Counted from the stretch's first letter, positions 1 to 12,393 are shown. The stretch: 64,000 bases of DNA from Strigamia acuminata (GCA_949358305.1 OX442314.1:62939369-63003368), one strand, 5' to 3'. Made by a program: numbers and translations. Notes: generated by a model not told the origin, from the sequence alone.

Positions 1-1080
1 GATTATAAAGTGGCCATAAAATAAAATACTCCTTTCCCCATAAATCCAACAATGTCCAAACTCCAAACTCGCACAACCCTCGACCTATCCGCCATTAAAA
101 AAAAAAAAAAAAAAAAAAACTCAAGGAGGACAAGTCTATTAAAATTCACATCCACAAAACGCCTTCAAAGGACCCCCACCTATAATCCCATCTTCCTAAT
201 CCCCCATTCTACAACATTGCCAAGAAAACGAAACAAATCGGCGACGCACAAATTATGCGAACACCGTTAAACCACCCACGCGCACGCGCACTCGCACCTG
301 GATGCACATTGTTGGCTTTTGCCCACTCTTGTTCTCCGATATTTATAATAGAAGCGTGCTGGGCCCATAACCCAGAGGCCGATGGATCCAAACCATCCTC
401 TGCTACCAAACCATCCTCTGCTACCAGAATTGCGATATTGTTACGCGTACAGACGACACCGATAATCGGGCCTTGCTGTTACATGCGTCACGTGGTGGGG
501 GATACGAGGAGGAAAAGAAGAGGAGAGCAGATGCGGGTCGGGTTTTCTCCTCCTCTTTTCTAGTGCCTTCCATTGATGCTACTGTAGCCATCATATCCCC
601 CTATTCAAGCACGGGGCGCACAAAGGAAGCCGCCAAACCCAAATGTTCCTTCGACCACCCTCCCGTCTCTCGTATTGATCGAGATGAGGCGCTCTGCGCA
701 ACTAATATACACGGGGTTTCTAAGTGTGTATAGACTATATACACGCTTTTACCGGGAAATGCGGCATTTAACTCGGTTTGATGGTGATGCTGCGCCTTGT
801 TGGAGGAAAAATGGGGTTTTTGGGTTTAAGGTGATGGAAAAATTGGTCGTTTGAATAATTTTAGTTGAGATTTAATTTTGTGATGGTTTTTTTTTTGGGT
901 TTTTTGGAGTCTGTGCATGTGCTCGATCTTTGTTTTCCAGGTGTGATCGTGGTTTGCCTGGCGTGGACACATGTTTTAACAGTGATTTTAATGTGTCACC
1001 TAGTGAACCAATTCAAGCTATATTTATGATTTTTGGATTTATTTTTCCAATGGGAAACTTGGGGAATATTAGAAGAATGT
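1..1080. other. No supportable gene; contains one MITE end
   Basis: A poly-A run lies at about 97-118 and a short direct duplication at about 390-424. Positions 433-475 match the terminal inverted repeat of the MITE at 11,848-12,077. Nothing here has protein family similarity that I can see; the small open frames are short and uninformative. Confidence 0.5.
433..475. mobile_element. Fragment (one end) of the TTGTTACGCGTAC MITE family
   Basis: The start, TATTGTTACGCGTAC, is the same as the left end of the complete copy at 11,848-12,077 and is followed by a diverged version of its next 25 bases. I do not see the opposite terminal repeat nearby, so this is a truncated or degenerate copy. Confidence 0.5.
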
Positions 1081-1084
1081 GGGA

Positions 1085-1860
1085 ATGTTGGAAGGAAAAT
1101 GTCAGGAAGATGTGAGAAAAATGTGAGAAGAACGTGAAAGAAACGTAAGAGAAACGTGAGAAATTGGGAGGAAATGTGAGAGAAGCATTAAAAAATGGGA
1201 AAAAAACGAAAGAGAAGCATGAAAAAAATGAGAGAAAAACATGGAAGAAATGAGAGAAAACATGAAAAAAATGGGAGAAAAACATTAGGAAATGCCAGAC
1301 AATGAGAAAAAATATGAAAAATGGATAAAACATGAAAAATGGGAAAAAAACGAAAGAGAAGCATGAAAAAAATGAGAGAAAAACATGGAAGAAATGAGAG
1401 AAAACATGAAAAAAATGGAAGAAAAACATTAGGAAATGCCAGACAATGAGAAAAAATATGAAAAATGGATAAAACATGAAAAATGGGAAAAAATATGAGA
1501 AAATGGTAGAAAATATGAGAAAATATGATAAAACCATGAAAAATGGGATAAAACCGTGAAAAATGGGATAAAACGTTAGAAAAATGGGATAAAACGTTAG
1601 AAAAATGGGATAAAACGTGAGAAGAATGGAATAAAACATGAATAAATGGGAAGAAACACGAAAAAAAATGGGAAAAACATGAAAATAATGAGAAAAAATG
1701 GGAAAAACATGAAAATAATGAGAAAAAACATGAAAACATGGGAAAAAACGAGTAGAATGAGATAAAAAATGAGAAAAATGGGAAAAAACATGAAAAAAAC
1801 GAGAAGAATGTGAAAAATGGGATAAAACGTGCGAAAAATTGGAAAAAAAACCTATAACAA
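1085..1860. repeat. Purine-rich minisatellite (GAAAAA/TGGGA-type)
   Basis: The plus strand is almost pure purine with regularly spaced ATGGGA, ACATGAAAA and GATAAAA words. A larger unit of about 145 bp is duplicated at about 1,196 and about 1,341, and includes the non-purine word TTAGGAAATGCCAGACAATG in both copies. Long minus-strand open frames rich in Phe, Ser and Ile arise only from this composition and are not genes. Confidence 0.85.
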
Positions 1861-2620
1861 AAACAAATTTCTAATTTCTAATTAAATTATCTGCAGTTTC
1901 TCCAAAAAACAAAAACCCACATGGTACAAGTGTGATGCGTGACCGACTACACCATTACTGCCCCGTTAGCGGCTAAATCGCCGATCCTGCAACGCAGCGT
2001 GAATAAACATAACAATTATACCCTACAAAGCACCTTCCTTTCTTAACGATTCCTTCACCAACACTTAAAACGACGCAGAACAGACATCAAAACAAAAGAA
2101 TACATTTCAAACCGAAAAAAAAATCCCCTTCAACGCACAACCATCGCACCTGACGTCATCCCGTTGACTCATCCCGAGTTTACGGCTCCAGTTGGGCGAC
2201 GCGAGGTGTCATCAAAAAGGTTCAACGTTATTTTTATACGATTCGAGCGTGCAAAATAGGCGCTGCACCCCGGCAGGAGCAGCGAAGGTATAGAAGGAGA
2301 GTGCACGTGCAGCTTCCACTCATTTGCCCCCACTTTTCATTCCGCAAGTCGAATAAAGCAGCGCCAATGGACTATGAAGAAAGGCATCCCTCTTTCTTTT
2401 CACTGCTCTCATTACTGGGAAATCATCTCACTCCACCCGTGGATGCGTTTCCGGTTTCAAACAGGGTGTTAATAACTCTTTTAACTGACAGCTCACACTT
2501 TTACATCGCTTTCCTTTCCTGCCCTAAGTGGAAAATATTTTTCCTAAGTAAGTAGAAATGTTGGATTTTGTTTTTTTGGGCGTTTTATTTGCGTGTTTAA
2601 TGTCCATAAAAGCAAAATTA
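1861..2620. other. No gene recognised
   Basis: Unique AT-rich DNA with a less AT-rich patch at about 2,130-2,330 that includes a TGACGTCA palindrome. This could be a regulatory region, but there is no coding evidence to anchor it. Confidence 0.3.
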
Positions 2621-2624
2621 GTGA

Positions 2625-2785
2625 TATGGTTTGGATTTTTGGTGTAAAATAAATTGGTTTTTGGATTTTTGGTGTGAAATAAATTGATTTTTGGATTTTT
2701 ATTAATAAAATAAATTGATTTTTTTGCTTTTTTGGTGTTTTGTCTGGATATTTTGGATTTGGGTATACATTTAATTGATTTTTTG
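2625..2785. repeat. Short tandem repeat, about 37 bp unit
   Basis: Three to four imperfect copies of a unit containing TTTTTGGTGTAAAATAAATT and variants of it, tapering into T-rich DNA. No coding potential. Confidence 0.6.
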
Positions 2786-3184
2786 GTGTTTTTGTTTTGT
2801 CTAGAGATTGGTAATTACTACTTTTTTGGGAGAAAAAATTTAATTATGGTCGTACCAAAACACCATTACAATAAAAATTTCTTTTATGGCCAATTTATTC
2901 TGGTATTTGGTAATTTTAAAGGTGAACACACATTTTGCTATTACAAAATAAACCAAAATTAGAATCAATGAGAAACACGTGTTTGAAAAACATCTACAAA
3001 TGCAGGATAAATAAATAAATAAATAAATAATGGTCTACCCCAAATTTTTTTCGTATTTGATACAACCAGTACATTTTTCAGGGCAAATTAATTTATTCAA
3101 CTCTTGGTATTTGGTAAGTATAAAAAAAATTTCCTACACAAAACGAAAATACCCAAAAAAATATGTTAATTTTTTTTATAAACG

Positions 3185-3436
3185 CCGAGGCGTTAATAAT
3201 TTTTTCGATGCGTTGCCACCCGGCGCTTATTCAAAGCCTGGCGCCTATTCGGGTCAGGCGCATTCCTAAAAAATCGCCGACTTTTCGCTAAAAATGATGA
3301 TTTATCCGTAAAAATGATGATTTATCTGTAAAAATAAAAAAGCCTTAATTTATTGTAACCCGGCGTTAATTTGGGCCCGGCGTTTAATCGAGTCCCGGCT
3401 TTTGACAAACCCGGCGTTAAATCGAGGCGGCACTGT
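3185..3436. mobile_element. Decayed Tc1/pogo-like MITE rich in CGGCGTTA
   Basis: Repeated CCGGCGTTAA and GGCGCCTATTCG words occur in both orientations. The right edge, read on the minus strand, is CAGTGCCGCCTCGATTTAAC next to a TA dinucleotide; pogo/Tigger-type elements of the Tc1/mariner superfamily have ends of the form CAGTnnnnCCTCGATTTAAC and duplicate TA. The left end is not clear. The family call is inference from end similarity. Confidence 0.45.
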
Positions 3437-4160
3437 ATTCCCAAACAAAAATTCCACTTTTCTAAATCCAATCCCAAACTACTTTAACTTTCACCATTTT
3501 CTTCTTCTCCACGTCTCATTTTGGTAATCCAATTCCAGTTTTCCAAAACACCAACATGTGACTCCAATTATGACATCATAATTACACATGCCAGCCCCCA
3601 CCCCACCGCCCTCCCTCTTTTTTTTATCCTCTTCCTAAATTTTTGAAAAGTGAGAGCAAAACTCTTTTTGACTCAGTAATTTTTCAATTCCAATTTTGGC
3701 CTTTCCTCCCACTGTTTTCAATTACCATCCCAACCAAGGGGGATGTTGCAACATGCAGCCATACACAGATGAATAAGTTCATTAAGACACTTTCCAAGAC
3801 CCCGCAGCATAATTAAAAGACAGGAAGTACCCCCACCTCACCCCATTACAAAACCCTACCTACAATTTCCCCCTCTGTCCCCCCCACACGCCCCCCCATG
3901 CACGTGAAAAACTATATCCTCCACAATTCACCCCTCTAACCTATTCTAACAAATTTACGACGTTTTGATTGGACCACAAAAGTGTCACTCCCTCGCCCCC
4001 CCACATCCCCCCACTGCCCCTATTCCCACACCCCGTTTCCAGATGGCGTGCTAATGATGGGGGAGGGGTTTGTCAGCAAGAGGTAAGAGAAGGGTGGGTT
4101 CCTGCAGCCGGCTGTCGATCATCCTAGGGGTAGGGGGGAGAAATACCCCCCCATTCACAA
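3437..4160. other. No gene recognised
   Basis: Pyrimidine- and C-rich unique DNA with runs of C at about 3,590-4,030. No reading frame with recognisable content. Confidence 0.4.
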
Positions 4161-4164
4161 GTTC

Positions 4165-4740
4165 TTTTACTAGAATGTCTTGCTGTGGCAACAGGATGTG
4201 ATAGAGAATTGAAAATGCGAGTTTTGGTTTTGGACGGGAGATGTGGAATTTGTTGGCGGAGGCGGGTCGACCTCGGGCCGCCTGAGAAACGGTCGACGTC
4301 CGTCGAAAATAAATTTTTGTGAATTTTCTATTATTTCGATTGGATTGGATTTATCTTTACTAGAATGTCTTGCTGTGGCAACAGGATGTGATGTGGAATT
4401 GAAAATGCGAGTTTTGGTTTTGGACGGGAGATGTGGAATTTGTTGGCGGAGGCGGGTCGACCTCGGGCCGCCTGAGAAACGGTCGACGTCCGTCGAAAAT
4501 AAATTTTTGTGAATTTTCTATTATTTCGATTGGATTGGATTTATCTTTACTAGAATGTCTTGCTGTGGCAACAGGATGTGATGTGGAATTGAAAATGCGA
4601 GTTTTGGTTTTGGACGGGAGATGTGGAATTTGTTGGCGGAGGCGGGTCGACCTCGGGCCGCCTGAGAAACGGTCGACGTCCGTCGAAAATAAATTTTTGT
4701 GAATTTCCTGTCATTTCGATTGAATTTGATTTATCTTTAT
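4165..4740. repeat. 190-bp tandem repeat, three copies
   Basis: The phrase TAGAATGTCTTGCTGTGGC starts at 4,171, 4,361 and 4,551, exactly 190 bp apart, and the copies are nearly identical. The third copy diverges near its right end (about 4,705). The identical 89-codon open frames at 4,243 and 4,433, and the related one at 4,623, are products of the repeat rather than genes. The unit contains a CpG-rich core with GTCGAC sites. Confidence 0.9.
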
Positions 4741-5269
4741 GTTCGGGTTCTCCCTCGTCGATCGTAGATGATTTTGGTTGCCCCAACCGCCCCATTCCGC
4801 CCTCCAATCAAATCACTGGTCAGCTCAATTAACTCGCAGTGCAAACACTTATGTCGGCCATGTGTTGGAGTGTGATGTCATCTCGTGTGTGTATTTTTTA
4901 TTCCGCTTCTTTCGAACGCGGAACATAAATTTCAATTAATGTTAGAACTGCACCCAATTTCACACATTACCATCCAGCTGTGGCTCTTTAATCCTTTGAC
5001 ACCGACTGTAAATAACATAAAAGTGTATTTTAATCACGAGGAAATTTTCAATTAAGTTTGGAAATGGGTTCGAGCCCCTCCCTGTGCAGTTTGCACCAAA
5101 CTCATCACGTGTTTATGTTTTCCGATGTCATTTGTTTGCAAGAATAATAGCGCTTGTGCACAGGGGCCCTTGTCGCCCCGCTTTATTTTGGGACCTTGAT
5201 TTTAAAATTTAAAAAACAAAAATTTCATATTTGGAAAATCATTCACAGAATTTTTTTTTTTTGGAAAAC

Positions 5270-5760
5270 CGGGGCCCCTTTTTTGTATCGATTTTAGGGC
5301 CCTTTTTTGAATCGATTTTTGGGGCCCCTTTTTTGTATCGATTTTTTGGGGCCCTAACTGCTAAAAATTTCAAAAAAAATTGTTATTTTCATATTTTTTT
5401 TGCAATTTTTTTCTTTAGCAATATGGGGCCCTTTTGTAACCTTTTATGGGTCTCTAAATAAAAAAATTAAAAATATTGTTTAAATATTTTTGGGGCCTTT
5501 TTAGCAGCCTTTTATGAAGCCTTAAAAAAAAAAAGTTTAAAAAAATGTTTTTATTATTTTTGGGGCCCTTTTAGCAGCCTTTTATGGGGCCCTAATTAAA
5601 AAAAATAAAAAGAATTGTTTTAAATACTCTTTGGGGCCCTTTTAGTAGCTTTTTATGGGGCCCTAGTTAAAAAAAAACGTAAAAAAAGTTGTTTTTAATA
5701 TTTTTGGAGGCCCTTTTAGCAGCCATTTTTTGGGGTCCTAATTGAAAAAAATTTTTAATT
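5270..5760. repeat. About 70-bp tandem repeat with GGGGCCC core
   Basis: Degenerate units of T- or A-rich DNA punctuated by GGGGCCCTTTTAGCAGCC recur at about 5,490, 5,562, 5,631 and 5,704. A shorter-period version (about 35-40 bp) precedes them at 5,270-5,350. Confidence 0.75.
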
Positions 5761-8555
5761 TGAAAAAAATTTTTGTTCTGCTACAGGAAATGTATTGTTG
5801 AATAGAAACGAGAATGTGTAAACAATCATCTTACTAGATTCAGGAAAATTGTATATGAAAATTGAAATTGTCATTTTATGTGGCAGTTTTATGGGGCCAG
5901 AAATGACAGCTTTACACTTTACTTATCAAAGTGGATGAGTTTATACGTCCATAAAAATTCAAATAATGTTCAATTTGGGCTTATTAGTATATGCAATTTG
6001 CACTTTAAAAGCCTAAAAGGTTGTGTCTAGGCTTATAATACCAACCAGACTTTATCTACAGTGTCTAGTGTGCCTCTCATTCATATTTAATTCTCACCAA
6101 AAGCCCTGACCGATCAGCAATAATGGCGGATCAATAAATAAAAGGTTATCTCCCATCCATATCTCACTTTTCCCAAGCTTTCTCAATTTTTTGCCCCCTC
6201 TTGTTGACATTTATTATCAAACACTCTCCTACACACCTTCACTTTTTAATCACTTTCGATGTCAATTGTCAATGAAAGTGACAAATATTATCTTGAATGT
6301 TTATAAAGTGATTTCTTTCCCCTCCACAAACTCATAATCAATATTCATTAATCGCAGAAATAATAATTTATATTCAAAAAATCATTTTTGTACAACAAAC
6401 AAAATGACATTAATTAATTATACATAATTAATAAAATATAATTGGTCGATAAACAACAAATATTTCCAATCTTGTGTTAAAAAAAATTTGTTAATCGTTA
6501 AATTCGACAGATTTTTTGGACACTTGTTTTTTCATTTATTGTTGATATTTTAAATAAATATTATTGAATCATTCTGAAAATTTAATCAGACATTACTTGA
6601 GCGGTATATTTAGTAACCCTAAAAGGAAAATTGAATCAAAATATTGGAAGTTAAATTTTTTCAAATTCTTCGTCATTCCACGGACTTTTTGGACGCACCT
6701 TATATTGAATTAATTAATTACACCCGTCGCTGTGTGTATATATAAATATATATTACATGCACAAGCAAGAGGTTAATTTTTCCACAGAAAACATTTATCT
6801 ATCTCAAGTATATGGATAGATAGCCTCATTAACCTGTCATCAGTGCACTTCAAAAAGCTCTGGGAAAACAGGAAAATGTTTAGTCTATGTATGAGCTGAT
6901 GGCGACATGGAAAAGGAAGTAATATATGAGATAAAAAGATGAAAAATGGGAACAAGATTATTTTATGGAGTGGAGAAGTGGACTATAGAAAAAGGAAAGA
7001 GCTCAAGGGCCACCTGATTGCGTTTTTAAAGCTGTTTTCCTAAGATTTTTATGTTTTCGCGCGTATAACTGAATTATTGAGTCATGGGCGGCCATTTTGG
7101 GGATTCAAAAGAAGATTTTGTGTTTTTTTAATGAACCGGCGTCTTTATTTTGCATCGTGTGACCTCGGCCAAGAGCACACCTGAAATTGGATTTTTTTTT
7201 TCCTCTCTTCTCCGTGTTATTGGGATTTTTACGATTTTCAAGGTAATTCCAGGGTTATTGTGTGGATCCGTTCTGTTGTTAGTGGAAAGGATAAAATTGC
7301 TCGTCTGTTTCTTCTTCGTTTCTTTCATTGTCTCTTTTTACAACTCGTCTGGGGATTTTTTCTTCTCTTCATTTATTTAGTTATTTTTTCCGGACGGAAT
7401 TGTGTGTGTAAGAATCAATTTATTAAGTAATTAACACAACTAATTTATGCAATGTTATTCTTTTTATTTTTCTCCATCCACTTATTATTCGAGAAAAATG
7501 AAAATTGTTTCATTTTTATTTCCTCAAACTGAAGCGTTTTTAATTAATTCTCTTTGTTTTTCTCCATTTTTTTCCCTGTTTAATTTTAAAGCAGAATTGT
7601 ATGGATTGTCTCGCTTCTTCGTGCGAATTTCGCGCATTTCGTGCAAAATATTAAAAGTTTTGGTTTCAATTTGCCATTGTTGTCGGCACGGTGCAGGCTG
7701 CAGTTGCAGTGCTCGACGTTTTTATCTCGCACACTCACACGGTGGTTTTAATGGTAAAAGCCGCAGATGGAGTCAAAGAGGTGAGTCGGGAGACCGACAA
7801 ACGTGTCGTCCTCCAGGGGACAATCGATAGCGATAAGGGCTGAGGAAAGCGCGCGATTACGAGTAAATTACGAGCACATCGCGTGTGCGAGCGCCACAAC
7901 TGAGCGACGACCTCGGCGCTGCTGCAACGTTCCTGGCGTTGCCATCGCTCGATGTCGACCCATGCTGCGAGACACAATTTCACCATGCAAAACGACAAGA
8001 GCGATAAATTTCAAGTTAACTCTAGATTATCTTTTTAATCTTTTTTTAAATTTTTTTTTCACTTTTGTTTTTGGGTGTTGCTGCAGGTCTGCGATGTGAA
8101 ATATGGCCGCTGGTGCAAGCGAAGTGGAAAAGGGCGTATTAAGTTGTCGTCAATTTGTTTATTCAGTTCAGTTATTGATGATAATTTGATATTTGTTTAT
8201 GGGTTTTCAATCATGGGAGGTAAATTGTGGAGTTTGGACGAAAGGAGAGAATTTGTGAAATTTATTATATTTTTCTGAATAATTACTTTTTTTTGGGTCA
8301 GTTTCAGGCACTAGAAATGCAAACAAAAAACATTTTTCTGTTTACTTGCATCTAAATTGCTTCAATGCACGCAAGGGATACAATTGAAGATGAACTAAAC
8401 GAGAGAGTAAATTTATTACTCAAATCAAAATATTCTACAAGAAATTATTCAAACAAGACGACGAGGCCGATTTATCCTTTTTGATGGGGCCTCCTGGAAA
8501 TAGAATTATTTCGAAGTAAGTATCAGGCAATTCACTTCGATTGACCAAAAGTCGG
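5761..8555. other. No confident gene; possible non-coding exon region at 7,680-8,000
   Basis: Mostly AT-rich unique DNA. A CpG-rich patch at about 7,685-7,990 contains a plus-strand donor-like GAG/GTGAGT at about 7,779, and a CTGCAG acceptor-like site follows at about 8,087. This could be a 5' untranslated exon or promoter, but I found no coding exon to attach it to. Confidence 0.25.
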
Positions 8556-8561
8556 CCTGTT

Positions 8562-8817
8562 ATGTCCATAACAACTACTACAAATTGTAAATCACGCAAC
8601 AATGTATCTTGTTGCCAATATAGTTACAATAATTCAGTCTTGGATCGGGCCTGAGTCCCAAAGGGAACTCAGGCCCGAGGAGTGAGAAAAGTCGGGTCTT
8701 TTCAGGTCTACTCGTTGATTTATTGTGTGTGAATATAACATTGGTTGCCAAGAATCCTGCTTGGCAACAAGATACATTGTTGTGTGATTTACAATTTGTA
8801 GTTGTTGTTATGGACAT
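8562..8817. mobile_element. Foldback element with 57-bp arms and a nested perfect hairpin
   Basis: Arms at 8,562-8,618 and 8,761-8,817 are inverted copies with about two or three mismatches. Between them, 8,646-8,656 and 8,667-8,677 form a perfect 11-bp stem (CGGGCCTGAGT) with a 10-nt loop. The shape suggests a MITE; the superfamily is not determined because I see no clear target-site duplication. Confidence 0.6.
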
Positions 8818-9610
8818 GACATTAGGGCCGTGTTATGTTATCGGCCTCACAATACTCGTAGGAAAAGAGACCCATATGGTGACGACGGTCCGATATTTTG
8901 AAAATAAAAAGATGAAAGAGTGTCTTTCTTTATTTTTTTTTAAATATTATTTTCAAATATTTGAGGGTTCAAAAAGGGCTAAGGGAAGGGCCCCACAAGC
9001 CACAGACTGCAACAAGATAGGAAAGCTTAGTTGTTAGGTACGCCAGCGCCATCTACCGCTCGTGAAAGAAGGCTTTTCCTGTTCAAATAATGTTTAAAAA
9101 ACGGAAAAATGGCCTATCCGGAGGTTAAATCTGGTGGTACTCAACTTCCAACGTTCGTTTGAACGCATTTATTATTATTTCTGACTTTTAATTTTAGATT
9201 AATTCTTCTTCTTTAGTGTCTAGATTACAGCAAGATGAGCGATAAAAGAGACTTTAGTCATTTAATTAGTGTCTTTAAGTGATTTATGGGAGTTGATTAA
9301 CTCACGTAACTTATGTTTAGGGGTTAAGAATGACTCCTTCGTTGAATTCAAGATTCTTTATTAAAGCCGGAAAATTATACGACCAAATTATCCGCAAACA
9401 ACTTATCAACCTGATGACTGTGTTGGTGAACAGTACCATCTATTGTCGGAATTAAGCAACTAATTAATCGAATATGAGTGCTACAGATCGGCTGATAAGT
9501 GGAACGGTCTGAACGCGTGACAATATTCTTGCACAGAGAATTCACCCAAAGATAAGTTAGTCTTGGTTGATTCTAGTATTGAGTACCAGAAATTAAAAAA
9601 AAAAGATTTT
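8818..9610. other. No gene; contains a diverged MITE half-copy
   Basis: Positions about 9,430-9,530 resemble the right half of the MITE at 11,848-12,077 (shared words AAGCAACTAATTA and CGCGTGACAATAT). Otherwise nothing recognised. Confidence 0.4.
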
Positions 9611-9614
9611 GCTG

Positions 9615-10085
9615 CTTTGGTACCGGTACTATCCCTCCAAATACTGGCAGAATATCTATGGGACCCTGATGAAAGAAAAATAAAGCACCATATTGCCCCG
9701 CTTATTGCCGCATGCCGTTGGGCATGGGTTTATCATCTTTTTCAAATCTCGCTCAAAAAATCTATACTGGCATGTGGGTACACAGCAAAACATGCTGGTA
9801 TAAGTGAAAAACTGGTTTTTTGTTTTTTTTTGTTTAAAAATAGCCCAGATGAATAATTATGTTAAAATTTGGGCCTGAAATTGAAGTTTTCTTGAATTCT
9901 GATGATTACTACTAAATTTTTGGAAAAATTTATAGAAATTTAAGCCAATTTCCTACATCCTAGACATTAAAAAAAAATTGTACTCACTTACACCGACATG
10001 CCGTTAAAAACAGGGTTTATCGGCATGCCGGTAATACTTGCACTACACCAACATGCGGCAATAAGCGAGGTAATACGGTAACCAT
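9615..10085. mobile_element. Dispersed repeat, copy 1 (inverted relative to 16,490-16,800)
   Basis: The region contains ATTGCCGCATGCCG and GGCATGCCGGTAATAC words and ends with GGTAATACGGTA. Its reverse complement aligns, with many differences, to 16,490-16,800, including the shared stretches TACCGTATTACC, TGTAGGAAATTG and ATTTCTATAAATTT. This is probably an old non-autonomous transposon family. The open frame at 9,563-9,856 runs through it and shows no known domain. Confidence 0.5.
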
Positions 10086-10505
10086 GCTGAAAGTATCCAT
10101 TTTTTTAATATTTGACTGTCAGTTTCAATAGGTTTCAATTCTAATTCGTCAAGATCAGTATCATGAAAATCTGATTGAACTGATGATTGACTCCCAAAGC
10201 GGACTCAGTTAGGATTAACAAAAAATCACTGAAGCGCTGGCCGCAAGTTCGATGGCCAGAAGTGACACCAAACTTCCACCGTGTGAATGCCGCTGCGGTC
10301 TCGCTTCAAACCAACATTTTGGAGATTCGCACCTCTTGTCGGACCTGTAAGAGAAGTAAGTTTGGCTGGCGTTTTGCTCATTGAGAATGCCACAGAACTG
10401 CACTGTCCTGCCAAGTAGTTTTACAAGTAAAATTCGTGGCAAACCTACAGTAGCTAAGATTACTACTGTGTGTACACCAATTCAGAAAATGAATCTGCAG
10501 TTTTT
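10086..10505. other. No gene recognised
   Basis: Unique DNA leading into the minisatellite. Small open frames on both strands at 10,187-10,442 overlap each other and match no family I know. Confidence 0.35.
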
Positions 10506-10509
10506 ATGC

Positions 10510-10915
10510 ACAAAAATGCGATTTTTACCAGCAAAAATGCGATTTTTACCAGCAAAAATGCGATTTATACCAGCAAAAATGCGATTTTTACCGGCAAAAA
10601 TGCGATTTTTACCGGCAAAAATGCGATTTTTACCGGCAAAAATGCGATTTTTACTGGCAATGCGATTTTTACAGGCAAAAATGCGATTTTTACAGACAAA
10701 AGTGCGATTTTCACGGGCAAAAAAAATGCAATTTTTACGAGCAAAAATGCGATTTTTACAGACAAAAGTGCGATTTTCACGGGCAAAAAAAATGCAATTT
10801 TTACGAGCAAAAATGCGATTTTTACAGACAAAAGTGCGATTTTCACGGGCAAAAAAAATGCAATTTTTACGAGCAAAAATGCAATTTTTACGGGCAAAAA
10901 AATGCAATTTTTACA
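10510..10915. repeat. 21-bp minisatellite with a 66-bp higher-order repeat
   Basis: The basic unit is about 21 bp, of the form GCAAAAATGCGATTTTTACC. In the right half, three copies of a 66-bp higher-order unit begin at 10,692, 10,758 and 10,824 and contain the variant CAGACAAAAGTGCGATTTTC. Because the unit length is a multiple of three and contains few stops, several frames on both strands stay open; these are artefacts of the repeat. Confidence 0.9.
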
Positions 10916-10919
10916 AGAA

Positions 10920-11845
10920 ATTAAAATATTTTTCTCATTTCCAGACAATCAATAAGCTGTGAAGACCGAGACGTAATTCAAATCGACTTGGTTAAAAAAA
11001 AACCCCCTCAGAAAAAGAAATACACAACAATGTTTACTAAAAATGTCGCAAATTCCCTGGCAATAAAAAATGTTTCCAGCTCAACATGACATTTCGCGAC
11101 TCAAGCTGGCATTTGTAACCACATTGCATTGAACAAATTTATTTTTCTGCAATTATTTACATCTACTCAATTAACATTTTTTTTAAAGCCAATAAATTGA
11201 CTCAAAAATCAACAAATCTCAAATAGAAACCAACACAGAGAACTCCTAAACCCGTTAACCTCTAAATCTTGATGAAATCATGGCACTGAAATAAACTTTT
11301 TACACCTTGTTTGAACGAAAACAAGAAAAACAATTTTCCGCCTTCGTATTTCGCAAATCACACGATACAGTTTAAGTGCATAGGTGGCGCAACAAACAGA
11401 TTAGTTAGGAATTTGTGCAAATCCGACGTCCCAACAAATGCGAAAAGGCAATAATAAACTTCCAAACCATCAAAAATCACTAAAAGATTTTTAACTTAGA
11501 AAAAGTAAAGTAAAAAGAAAAAAATCATTAGTAAAAATGTCTCGTCAGAAACAGACAGAAACTGTGAGGAAAACTTTCCCTTGACATTCTTAAAATGGCG
11601 ATGGCTTTTTCGTGTGTGTATTCTGCAAGTTGTTTGTGACTGTCAGGTCGCTGCATTTCAGCTGCCCATTCTCGACGGTGGCTCCTTTTTCGCAAACAGT
11701 TCTCACATAAATGGCAGGTAGCCGTGCCGGCTGCCGTCGCCTCCCACAGTATTAAAGGCCAGGCCGTCGTTGCGCGATTAAAGGGGCTGGTTTAACATCT
11801 GGAGGAAGAAAAGTGTTGATTAGTTAAGCAAACACAGCAAAATAA
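10920..11845. other. No gene recognised
   Basis: AT-rich unique DNA with no convincing open frame. A moderately CpG-rich patch at about 11,630-11,800 is unexplained. Confidence 0.35.
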
Positions 11846-11847
11846 TA

Positions 11848-12077
11848 TTGTTACGCGTACGGACCGTTCCGATAAGCGGCCGATCCGTAATGCTTAATTT
11901 GGCTTATAATTTGATAATTACCCCTATTTCCGAATTAATTGATCCGATGACGAGATGATGACAGAGTCAGCCACCAACGCCATCTCTGGATGAAATTTAG
12001 CAACTAATTATCTACTTATAAGCCAAATCAAGCGATAGGGATCGGTCGTTTATTGGAACGGTTCGTACGCGTAACAA
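11848..12077. mobile_element. Complete MITE with long inverted ends and TA flanks
   Basis: The left end TTGTTACGCGTACGGACCG and the reverse complement of the right end TTGTTACGCGTACGAACCG match, and similarity continues inward for about 80-90 bp with differences. Both ends are flanked by TA, which would fit Tc1/mariner-type insertion. It has no coding capacity. Related ends occur at 433 and about 9,530. Confidence 0.7.
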
Positions 12078-12157
12078 TATGAATAAAAACCCATTTAGAG
12101 TCAAAATCAGTCAACAATTCGTTTCTCAGTTATTTCTTACGTCACCACGTCACCACC

Positions 12158-12393
12158 GGGTATGGTCATTTTAGCGACGCTCATTTTAGCGACGCTCAGT
12201 TTAGCCACACAAAAACTTAGGTTTTAGCGACAAGCCGGCTCAAAAAAGTGGTTTTCATCAAAAAACCAGTAAGGTTAGGTTCGCGGGGGGTCAAGGGGGG
12301 GCGCAGCCCCCCCTTGTTAGCCCTTCTTAGGAATTAAACCGTCGCTAAAATGAGCGTCACTAAAATGGGCGTCGCTAAAATGTTGTATATCCC
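12158..12393. mobile_element. Foldback element with TTTTAGCGACG repeats
   Basis: Left side: two to three copies of CATTTTAGCGACGCT. Right side: the inverted counterparts at about 12,340-12,385. The ends are GGGTAT and its approximate inverse ATATCCC. The centre holds a second hairpin made of GGGGGGGCGC and GCCCCCCCTTG. No coding content. Confidence 0.6.

Noticed and set aside
1013-1791. Long minus-strand Phe/Ser/Ile-rich open frames
   Set aside because: They come from the purine-rich minisatellite; overlapping frames are all open and repeat with the 145-bp unit.
10381-10962. Four overlapping 127-193-codon ORFs on both strands
   Set aside because: Products of the 21-bp repeat, whose period is a multiple of three; the peptide is the repeat translated.
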